Source: Bactericera cockerelli
Lineage: Eukaryota; Arthropoda; Insecta; Hemiptera; Triozidae
Assembly: GCA_024516035.1 (NCBI GenBank)
Contig: CM044958.1
Coordinates: 7,453,771 to 7,517,770, forward strand
Reading direction: 5' to 3'
DNA: 64,000 bases
The position numbers were made by a program, and so were the translations under genes. Below, piece after piece: positions 43,901 through 55,900 of this stretch; position 1 is the first letter of the stretch, and each line of letters opens with the position of its first letter. The notes under the pieces were generated by a model that did no database searches, was not told the DNA's origin, and was given only the letters and a program-made list of their open reading frames with translations.

Positions 43901-46900
43901 AACATCAAGGTCTCATGGTGTAACGGTTAGCACTCAGGACTCTGAATCCTGCGATCCGAGTTCAAATCTCGGTGAGACCTATATTTTTGTGAAATTTAAC
44001 ACAAATTTTTTTTTCAAAATTTGTAAAACTCACAGTGTATGTCATAACTGTTTTGACTACTGGCCGTAGTCCCGAGATACTGAGTTCGATCCCCGGTCGG
44101 AGCAGACTTTTCACACAGAAAATTCTGTTCCCTCCGTATATGTGAGGCTGGCATTTCCGGCCCTACCCAGGCTGGGTGAGGTTAATGTGGGTAGCTGGTT
44201 CGATTCCCAGCTAGTGGAGGGTAAAACCCCCGTCCTAATCCAAGACGTTAAATTAAATAGAATCGTTGGCGTTAGGAAGGGCATCCAGCCGTAAAAAATG
44301 TGTCAAAACCAACCAACCTCAACCAGGTTGAACAACGTCGACTCTGCTTGAGCGGGATGAGACAGAGTAAAATAAGAGGAAAAAGTAATAGAAACAAGAA
44401 TATTGGAGATTATTTCAAAAGATTTGCCGAAACCAGGGATCGAACCAGGGACATTTAGATCTTCAGTCTAACGCTCTCCCAACTGAGCTATTTCGGCTCG
44501 ATACTCACTTGATAAAATTATTACTTTTTATAAAGATGCTGTTTGATTGTGAAAAACAATCTTCACCTGGTGAAGATAACCTGTTTGTATTCGCACGGAA
44601 GAATGATGGCACAGCCTTGAGATTCATTTAAATTATTTTTATCGAAATTTGCAAGTTTTAAATGGGGTTGATATTCTCTACCAAGAAATTAGTTCCGTTC
44701 CGTAGTTATAATTTTAGTTCCGATCAAATCGTAAAAGAAATTATATTTTAGGACAGAACTAATAGACGTTTTTGTATACCTTGTAATGAAAGACGTTTCT
44801 GATATGCAGAGTCCTCACTGCAGGAATGCCTGGGTCATTTGTCCCTTCAGCTGATTTTGTTATGCAGAGACGTTTGTTTAAAGCGCCTGTGCGCATGCGC
44901 ATTCAGATGTCTCTTGAAAGGAGACATTGTAATAATTGTCAAGGTTGAAGTTTAAACTGGTTTTAGGTGCCAATTAAATCGAATGTTAGAAATTTTCTAT
45001 ACAGCACACCACTCACAGGTTAAGAATGACTTAAATTAATTTGACATTTCGAGTGTTGTTCATAAAAGAACTAGCCGTTTGCCCGTGCTTTGCAACGGGA
45101 CTAAATTTCAAATTTACTAGGGCATGGCCGTACTGCTGGACAGCAATGCCTTTTTGAACTTTTTATAATTTTTCTGGACAAAGCGATAATGGTTTTGGGG
45201 GGGGGGTCAATTCTGAGACATTTTTCGCTATCTCTTACCGTTTTGGCTAAACAACTCCGGACAAACAAACACCGAACTCCAGATCACAAGTCCTTTTTTC
45301 TGTTTTATATATAGAGAATTGTTTTTCTTCCATTTCCAGGAAAGGTAAGAAGAAGGCAGGATCAGACCCGGAGGACGATGGGGACTACGCCCGCCTGAGA
45401 GAGCTGCCCCTGGCCACAGAACAGAGCGACGACACTGCCTCCGAGGACAACAAGGTGGGTGCCCTTGGCTTTTCTCTACTTTTTATTTTTATTTATTTAT
45501 TTACACTTTATTAGATAATAGGACATATACAATACAAATAATTACAAACGAAAATACAATATACAAAAAAAAAAATAATAATAATAATAATAATAAAGAA
45601 AAAAAAAATAAATATATACATATTATATGCCCTAACTAAAGGGCGGGGTTATTGCCTTAGGCAATCTCTTCCACCCAACCCTTTATCTTCTTATCGTTAT
45701 TATGAATGAATATTTATTGTAATTATACAAGTTGTATGTTTACAAAACAATTATATGTAAATAAATTTAAGATCTAAAAAAACAAAAAAAAAACTTATTA
45801 TTATTATTTTACTTTACTGAAATTCTTGCTTGACGTGGGAATCGAACCACCGAACTCCAGATCACAAGTCCGCTGCCTTATCGAGCAAGCTACTGAAGTC
45901 GGTTAATATGTATAAGGTTTTGGAACCAACCTCAGTAGTTTGATCGATAAGGCAACGGACTTGTAACCTGGAGGTCTATGGTTCATGTCCCGATGTAAGC
46001 GTAGATTTAGTAAAGCGAGTTTGAATATAAAGAATAAAAATCGTGGATATTCGTATTAAAAAAAGGAAAAAAAATAATGGTATTAATACAACTCATATTG
46101 ACAGAATTTAGACCGCTTTTTCGGCGGGATAAGTAAATTCGTGTGATGTTCACCAAACTTTTCAGTTTTTTTCAAACTGTTATTTTTAAATTACTATTTG
46201 CATGCAAAATTCAAGAACATTTTTGTTTAGCAATTTGAAGGAAGATTCTAACTAAACTATGGGTTATCAATGTTATCATAAACCACACCATTTACTTTAG
46301 TACTTGGTTATATTGAGTTGAAGGTATTAAAATCTTATAATTTCTATAAAAAAAATCGAAGTACATAGTTACATGAAATCACGTTCATAGTTATTTTAGG
46401 TTTAAAATATTTTAAATTTGTTTAAATTATTATCACGGCCCCCCATTGAGAGTTTGGGAAGCGCTGAACGCTTCGCTTCGTAACCTTCAAGAGTTCAAGA
46501 CTGTGTTCACGTCACATCAACATTTCCTCATCGCTCCATACGCGCATCTGTAGTTTGATATTTAGTTATCATCGCCCCTCCTCTCACCGGGGTCTCATGG
46601 TGTAACGGTTAGCACTCAGGACTCTGAATCCTGCGATCCGAGTTCAAATCTCGGTGAGACCTAAATTTTTGAAACACTTTGTTTTTTTTTAATATTCAAC
46701 ATTATTTTTCTTGTATTTCTTTTATTAAATGAGATGTTTTTTTTTATCTTTTTAATAAATAAATTATAGATGGGTACCTATTTTTAAGTTAAACACAGAA
46801 CTAATAAAATTATTGTTTGTCAAACCAGAGTTAATTTAGTGCCGAACTATAGTACATAATTATAACATTTATAACAGGATTAATTTTAAGATAAGCCAGA

Positions 46901-49900
46901 TTGCCCCTCAAGTCGGGCTATAGTGCGCTGAAGGAAGAGTGTGTCTTACCTTAAATTTAATCGTATTTTATAATTTGGCTCTAAGGTGTTCCTTGTCACT
47001 TAGGGTCGCATTATAAAACAGGATTAGATTAAATTTAAGTGGACAACTGGACACTATCCCTTAACTCGGACTAGAGTGAGCTGTGATTGGTAGAAACTCC
47101 GATTTGAAAACGTGTCTTGTTTAGCTTAACTTTAAAAAATGTTCAATAATTTGGCCCTAAGGTGTTCTCTGTCACTTAGGGCTGAATTCTAAAACAAGAT
47201 TAGATTTAATCTAAGTGGACACTATCCCCTCGGGACTAGAGTGAACTGTGATTGGTTGAAAACTCTGACTTGAATAGTTTAACTTTAATCCTGTTTCATA
47301 ATTCGTCCCTATAGCGTTCTCTGTCACTTAACCATCTACGTACTACACACTTAACCATTTAATTTATTTTACTTTAGTTTATTTTATTTATTTGACAATT
47401 TTTCTTGAACTAATGTAACTATATTTTTCATGTAAATGTTTTTACTGGTGTAATTTGTATACAGGATTCTTTCCGTTAATACAAGCCCGTTTACCGGATT
47501 ATTATTATTATTACTAATCCCCTACCGGTGCTGTGTCCTTGTTGCATGTTTTCGGTGTCGGCTCCCCTCTAGCTACTAGACAGAGTGGAGCTCCTGGTCC
47601 CCTCCGACCCCAGTCCCCTCCTCACCCCCGAACCCCTGGGGGGCTCCACGGATGACCTTGACTTGCCCCCGCCCCCACCTACACCCCCCCTACCGTCGCC
47701 TCCCCCTCCCCTGAACAATATCCACTACATGGAGAACCAGGTGAGTGCGAGATGTTTGTGTGTGAGGCGGAGCTCTATTTATTTATTTAGAAACTCTTTA
47801 TTAGTTGTACATATATACAGACAAATAATGGTAAAAATTAAATATAAAAATTGACAATATTAATAATATAAACAAGAAAAAAAATGGACAAAATATATAC
47901 ATAATTATATGTCCTAACTAAAGGGCGGGGTTATTGCCTATGGCAATTTCTTCCACCCAAGCCTCTCGATTTTTTAGCTCTTCCATTCCCTGGAGCCCGT
48001 TATAGAAACACTTTCTACTCTTCGAATCTCCGTTTCGACCGTCACACAAGGCACTCTGATTGGTTATTGCGTTCGAAATCAACCAATCAGGGTGCGTTGT
48101 GTGACGGTTGAAAGGGAGATTTGGGGAGTTGAAGGTGTTTCTGGAATAATCTCCTGATCTCCCTTACAATCGTCACACACTTTCATTGGTTAGTTTGAAA
48201 GAATTAATCAATCAGAGTGCGTTGTGTGACAATTGAATGGGAGATTAGAATGTGAGAGTAAAAAAACTTTTTTTGTGACCACAAAACCACAATTTTTTGG
48301 AGTTTTCTTCCAAATGTCGTTTTAATAATTTGATTACTTATCCAATTCCTAGCCCCCTTTGGAATCAAAGCGACCAAAATTATTTTTCTCTTATATCGAG
48401 GTTTCTACAAAATCCAGTTTCTCTTATATCGATGTTTAGACAATCAGATTTTTCTTTCCAATAAAATGCTATAAAATGTTCTCTTATATCCAGAATCAAC
48501 TGTACCTATGTTATTTTATTTTTATTACACATTATGAAACAGGATTATATTTGATCTAAGTGGACACTATCCCTTAACTCGGGCTATAGTGCTCTATGAA
48601 ACTCCCAGGGCGAGTTAGTCTTTATCATAACTTTTAGGGAGGAATTAATAGACAAACAAATTCTAAATCACAAGTCATTGCTAAACGTCGGATTTCCCTA
48701 TCTTATTACAGAAACGTCGGAAGTATTACAAAAACGTCTATTATTTCCGCCCTTAATCTTTAATCCTGTTTCATAATGTGGGCTTGAGGGCGAAATGAAT
48801 GGACGTTTTTGTAATACCTCTGTGGTGCTAAGTCTCGGATTGCGGGAAAAATCTAAGATAGGGAAAACAAATGCTAAGCAATGACTTTTATCGATTTTGT
48901 TCATTAATTTCGCCCTTAATTGTCAATCCTGTTTCATAATGTGGTCCTTAGTGTATGAAGAGAATGCTGTTGGCATTAGCACCGCCCTTGATCAAGTATT
49001 GTTTTTTGTTATTTTAATTTCTATTTATGTATATGTATATTGTATATAATATATATTCTATGTTATTTGTAAATAAAACTTGATCCAACATGTTTAATAA
49101 TGTTTTTGAAATGATCTCCACCTTTCAAACACTGACCGCCCGTCCACTCTCTTGTCCACAGCAATCCCTCAGTGCACAGTTCCTGTGTCGCACCGACTCG
49201 GGCATGCCTCACGAGGACAACCTGACGCCCCGGGGCTCGGACTCGTCAGACAGTGGCGGCTCACCGCCCAACTCCGGCGGCTCACACAACAGCGAGTCCT
49301 CCAGTGGCGTCCACTCCAACTCCAGCGGCGGTGGCCAGTCCAACTGCAGCGGCGGCTCGGCGGGCCAGAGGACGCTACGGTCCACCAGTGTGGACAATAT
49401 AGCGCTGGAGGGGGCGGGCTCTGCGAAGACCACGCCCCCGTGGAGGAGTTTCTCACTGCAGAGAGGTAGGGCACAGGTCTGAGAGGTAGGGCGTTGGTCT
49501 GAAAGGTAGGGCGTAGGTCTGAGAGGTAGGGCGTAGGTCTGAGAGGTAGGGCGTAGGTCTGAGAGGTAGGGCGTAGGTCTGAGAGGTAGGGCGTAGGTCT
49601 GAGAGGTAGGGCGTAGGTCTGAGAGGTAGGGCGTAGGTCTGAGAGGTAGGGCGTAGGTCTGAGAGGTAGGGCGTAGGTCTGAGAGGTAGGGCATAGGTCT
49701 GAGAGGTAAGGACGTAGATCAGAGAGGTAGGGCATAGGTCTGAGAGGTAGGGCGTAGGTCTGAGAGGTAGGGCGTAGGTCTGAGAGGTTGGGCGTAGGTC
49801 TGAGAGGTAGGGCATAGGTCTGAGAGGTAGGGCGTAGGTCTGAGAGGTAGGGCATAGGTCTGAGAGGTAGGGCGTAGGTCTGAGAGGTTGGGCGTAGGTC

Positions 49901-52900
49901 AGAGAGGTAGGGCGTAGGTCTGAGAGGTAGGGCATAGGTCTGAGAGGTAGGGCGTAGGTCTGAGAGGTTGGGCGTAGGTCAGAGAGGTAGGGCGTAGGTC
50001 TGAGCGGTAGGGCGTAGGTCTGAGAGGTAGGGCATAGGTCTGAGAGGTAAGGCGTAGGTCTGAGAGGTAGGGCATAGGTCTGAGAGGTAGGGCGTAGGTC
50101 TGAGAGGTAGGGCATAGGTCTGAGAGGTAGGGCGTAGGTCTGAGAGGTTGGGCGTAGGTCAGAGAGGTAGGGCGTAGGTCTGAGAGGTAGGGCATAGGTC
50201 TGAGAGGTAGGGCGTAGGTCTGAGAGGTTGGGCGTAGGTCTGAGAGGTAGGGCATAGGTCTGAGAGGTAGGACGTAGATCAGAGAGGTAGGGCATAGGTC
50301 TGAGAGGTAGGGCGTAGGTCTGAGAGGTAGGGCGTAGGTCTGAGAGGTTGGGCGTAGGTCTGAGAGGTAGGGCATAGGTCTGAGAGGTAGGGCATAGGTC
50401 TGAGAGGTAGGGCGTAGGTCTGAGAGGTAGGGCGTAGGTCTGAGAGGTTGGGCATAGGTCTGAGAGGTAGGGCGTAGGTCTGAGAGGTAGGGCATAGGTC
50501 TGAGAGGTAGGACGTAGATCAGAGAGGTAGGGCATAGGTCTGAGAGGTAGGGCGTAGGTCTGAGAGGTAGGGCGTAGGTCTGAGAGGTTGGGCGTAGGTC
50601 TGAGAGGTAGGGCGTAGGTCTGAGAGGTAGGGCATAGGTCTGAGAGGTAGGGCGTAGGTCTGAGAGGTTGGGCGTAGGTCTGAGAGGTTGGGCGTAGGTC
50701 TGAGAGGTAGGGCTAGGTCTGAGAGGTTGGGCGTAGGTCTGAGAGGTAGGGCGTAGGTCTGAGAGGTTGGGCGTAGGTCTGAGAGGTAGGGCGTAGGTCT
50801 GAGAGGTTGGGCGTAGGTCTGAGAGGTAGGGCATAGGTCTGAGAGGTAGGGCGTAGGTCTGAGAGGTTGGGCGTAGGTCTGAGAGGTAGGGCATAGGTCT
50901 GAGAGGTAGGGCATAGGTCTGAGAGGTAGGGCGTAGGTCTGAGAGGTTGGGCGTAGGTCTGAGAGGTAGGGCGTAGGTCTGAGAGGTGGGCGTAGGTCTG
51001 AGAGGTGGGCGTAGGTCTGAGAGGTAGGGCATAGGTCTGAGAGGTAGGGCATAGGTCTGAGAGGTAGGGCATAGGTGTGAGAGGTAGGGCATAGGTGTGA
51101 GAGGTAGGGTAGGGGGTAGGTGGCGCTATATTTTAGTAGTAGTGTCTCTCCAGATTAGTTGGACAAAAATTGCAGCTTTTATCGCTTTGATATAATTAGA
51201 CATCTGCAGTCGAGTTAAGATGAAAGTGTTTGGGATGTCCGTGAAATGGTGATACTTTTGTAACCAGCTTATCTACTGCTGGAGGTCGGGGGAGTGTGAT
51301 GGTTACCAGGCAAATTAAGTTGGCAAAAAACTTAAGTAGCTTTGAGCAACTTAACTAGCTTTGGGGAAAGGCAACGTGTAGTAATAAATAAATGTAGTAG
51401 CCTCTCCAAGTGTCCATACCGTTAGTATGCCTCCCTCTGTCGGGCGACACAATACTTCCCATTTAGGTGCTGTGTCAATTGCAATAAAATGTCAGGTATT
51501 GAAGAAAAACACATTTGTATGTAGCTTTTTTTTAAAGGTAGTTGTGCCCCGGAACCGCTTTCGCATTACAAATGTGTAGCTAACTAAAATAAACTCACTT
51601 CCTCAGGTATGCAACCGCCCACGTCTCAAACCTACGGGGTCTCCCTGGCCCACCAGAACCCCCAGCCCATCTACAGCGGGGTCAAGGTCACCCCCACCGG
51701 CCCCATACTCATGAACGGTGGAGTGCCCAAACTGATAAATGGGGGTGTTGCACAGATGATGAATGGGGGCGTCCCCAACCATATGAATGGGGGAGTGCCT
51801 CAGTCAATATACGGCAGCATACCACCCACCATGCAGCCAATCTATGGGAACTCGAGCATATACAAGCCCCAGCAGATCTATGCCAGCACGAACAAGACTC
51901 CGGTTATAACTGAAGGTAAGAATTTCTTGTACACAAGAGTTTTTTTTTAGTATATCTACGGGATATTTAGTATATTTGTTGATGTTTGTTTCTTGTAAAT
52001 TGGTCATGTACCGTAAAATATGCAATACCTAACGGTATTTATTATTATTTATTTATATAACCCATAGTACATTAATTGGCCCTGCAAAGAAAATTCAAAC
52101 TACAAAAAATAAACATAAAACTATAAAATAAATTTAAACGAAGGAAGTGAAACACAAATCGAATCAAGTCCAAGTAAAATGATCTCAGGAAAAGAAAATG
52201 TTGAATTTTAACCGGAACAGCACGTACATATTTACATGTGTGTGGTCTTTGATTGGTTGAAAATAAAGAAAATACAACAAGGTTATTTTAAGGATGAAAA
52301 CCTGAGTTAAATTTCTGTAATCAGCTGTAATGTGTTGATCTTCTCTGATTGGTTCTTACGCATCTCATTTCAAATAAAAATTAGGATTCAAAAATTGGCC
52401 CTCTCATTTAATATTAAAAAATTAAAAATTTAAGCATCAAAATTTCAAGTCAAAATTCTAGGAAGACATGACATCGAAAGAAGCCGTTTCAAGGACAAGC
52501 TCAATAAGGAAATGAGTGGAGAAAAACTGATTTTTTTTTTAATAAAAGGCAAAAATGTTTGCGAAATAATCTAATAATGATTTAATATTAAAGAACCCAG
52601 AATGAGAACTAATCAAAAGTCAGAACATCCATTCTGAGTAACCGAGTTCCCCGACTCTGTTATTTTTGTTGTTGTGTTGTTGTAGCCAGCTTGGCTACAG
52701 CTGGAGGGGTGGATGACGGTCTCCAGCCAACTTTATTTCAAAGTTGGCTCGTCCTGAACCACATGTTTCTATGTGCGATCAACCATCATGAGGACTTGGA
52801 CTTTTCTTTATAAGCCATTAAACCCTTAGGAAACAGCAAGCTAGCCTCGCTTGTAAGAGTTGGCTAGTCTGTTCTCTGTTTATAGTCCTCTAGCGAGACA

Positions 52901-55900
52901 CTAGTCTTCTCCCTGTTTAATGTCCCCCAGCCAGACTACTCTGTTATTTTTGATCGAGCCCACTAACCCCCCCCCCCCCCCCCCCCCCCCCCACAGGCGT
53001 GGAGGACACGACCGTGGTGATCATGCGCAAGAACTCGACGGCCACGCCTCCCCCCTCCTGCTCCTCCCCCACCTCCGTCAAGGTCATCGGGGGCGTGGCC
53101 AACAACAGCTTCGGCGGGCGCGCCACCAACATGAAGATGACGTCATTCACGGACACGACAGACACCCGGCCGGGGGGCGGGGCGACCGCATGTCTGCCAC
53201 CCTCCCCCACTTCCCCACCCAGGCCTCGGGGTACTACAACCCGCAGCATTGCCTCACCATGCCCGCCCAGCACAGCCATGCCCCGCCTAGCCCCGCCCCC
53301 GCGGACAGGTAAGCTGGGGGTTGTATAAAATTGTTGTTGTTGTAGACAGCTTCGCTACAGCTGGAGGGGTGACTGATAATAATAATAATAATAATATCGC
53401 CTTATTTATACTACCCGATTATGATTATTAAAGTCCCTTATTCCAGCAGTAAGCCCAAGACATATTATTATGTGGTAAAAATCACAAATAGGAGCATAAC
53501 TTGTCATGTCCCGGCTGGATTTCGACCTCTGGAACCTCTGGATTCACAGTGTGCCGCCTTACCACTGAGCTACCAGGAAAGACTGATGGTCTCCAGCCAA
53601 TTTTATTTCAAAGTTGGCTCGTCCTCTGAACCACATATTTCTGTGTGAGATCAACCATCATGAGGACTTCCACTTTTCGTTATAAGCCATTAAACCCTTA
53701 TTAGGAATCTGCAAGCTAACCTTGCTTGTAAGGGTTGGCTAGTCTGTTCTCTGTTTATAGTTCTCTAGCGAGACAGAATAACCTTTGTAACGTGCACTGG
53801 TAGTCAAGTGGTTAACGCGCTAGTCTGGTAATTCAGGTAGCGAATCCGTTGGTTCAAATCCCATCCAGTGCATGCATTTTTTTATAATTTAAGGATGAGT
53901 GTTTCATAGCCGTTTTTATTTCGTAGCCATGAAACAAGAACTACTGTAGACGCTTGTGGTCTGTGTTATAGCCTGCCGTAGTATGTCTCCCTCTGATGGG
54001 CGAGAAGTGACACAATACTTCCCAATGAGGTGCTGGGTCAACACGAGCGCACCGGAAGATATCCCTTACAAACAATATTGTAACCAAACAATTTTCCTCA
54101 TTAATTTGAGTTTGTGACCACAGTCATAATATTAAAGCTAAAATGCTTTGAGCATTAACCTCGCCTGTGTTGGCCAGCAAACAATTCTGAGTTGTAAAAG
54201 AGGAATGAAAGAGGACACGGAAAATATACAAATAAATGATTTCCACTCATTTGTAGTGTTCTGATCGCTTATGCTTAGTTTTAATAATTATTTTTAAGTT
54301 TTTTCTTTATTTTTAAGTTATTTTACTATATTATGTTTAAGTATTTTATTTGTTTTGTGTAGGGAAATTTATGTATCATTTGTAGCACCCGTCTATTAAT
54401 TAAATAAATAAATAAATTTCAGACTACCTCTGTTCCCCAACACCAGCTGTAACTCATTTCCGAGACCACACTCCAGCATACCCAGCCATCACAACGGAGT
54501 GAAGCTGTTCAACCAGAACCCGTACACGCGACGACACGTGCAGTTCAGCGACGGTGAGTGTGGTGACGATTTCTAAATACAACTCTCTGGTCTCACACTG
54601 AACTCAAGGTTGTGCTATCATACTTCCGTGTGAATACAGACAGGTTATCTTCACCTGTGCCGTATTTTTCTTTCTAACCAAAATTAACCAAACGGGAATA
54701 CAAGGAAACAAACTGGAAGCAAGTCATTTTTCTTTTAAAAGAGGAAAAATTTCCACTTCCAAAGTTAACCAAAGTGGAAGTAGAAAATTCTTGCTTCCAG
54801 TTCTTTTATAGGTTAAGTCCATTGTTTATCTTTAAAAGTAACCAAACGCATTTTTCTTTCACGAATGACCTTGGAATAAAATGGAAATATTTGGAAGAAA
54901 CCTAACCAGGAAATTTTTACTTTCCTTTTTTTAGATAGAAAGAAAAATACGACTAAGGTTGTGGCATCATACTTCCGTACGAATACAAACAGGTTATCTT
55001 CACCAGGTGAAGGTTTTGTTTTTCACAATCAAACAGCATCTTTATAAAAAGTAATAATTTTATCAGATGAGCATCGAGCCGAAATAGCTCAGTTGGGAGA
55101 GCGTTAGACTGAAGATCTAAATGTCCCTGGTTCGATCCCGGGTTTCGGCAAATCTTTTGGAGTTGAATACAATACTCTGTTTGTCCTGCATGAATGAGAC
55201 TAACAGTCCCTTTGCTCTCACAGTCTCACTTAATTTTCATTCATGAAGTTCATTAATTTCTTTTTATATATATATGATACTAGCCGTTTGCCCGTGCTTT
55301 GCAACGGGACTAAATTTCAAATTTACTAAGGCATGGCCGTACTGCTGGACAGCAATGCCTTTTTGAACTTTTTATAATTTTTCTGGACAAAGCGATAATG
55401 GTTTTGGGGGGGTCAATTCTGAGACATTTTTTGCTATCTCTTACCGTTTTGGCTAAACAACTCCGGACAAACAAACAAACATAGGTAGGTAGGTAGGTAG
55501 GTAGGTAGGTAGGTAGGTAGGTAGGTAGGTAGTCCTTTTTTCTGTTTTATATATGAGTATATTTATTTACAGAGGAGACTTAACACAATCAGAGTCCTTG
55601 CTCTTTTTTTTTTTTTTTTTTTTTTTTTATTAATGAAGGTTAAGTGGCAGAGAATGCCTAATGCATTATTTTCGTCAGTATACATGGATTATAACAATAT
55701 CTTTTTTTAGGTCGTGTTTGAGTCCGTGCGCTGCGCACATGTTCAGTGTACATTTTTTTTTTAAAGATGAGTGTTTCACAGCCTTTTTTATTTCGTAGCC
55801 ATGAAACAGGAGCTACATGTACTTCTATATTTAACGAATTCCTACTTTTGTATAATTAACATAAAAACAACTTGAAAATACATGCAAAGAAAGATATGAA

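Noticed and set aside
49169..51092. ORFs of 120-397 codons of PYLSDLRPTSQTYALPL repeats on the minus strand
   Set aside because: Translation of a 20-bp minisatellite; all frames are open because the repeat lacks stops on that strand.
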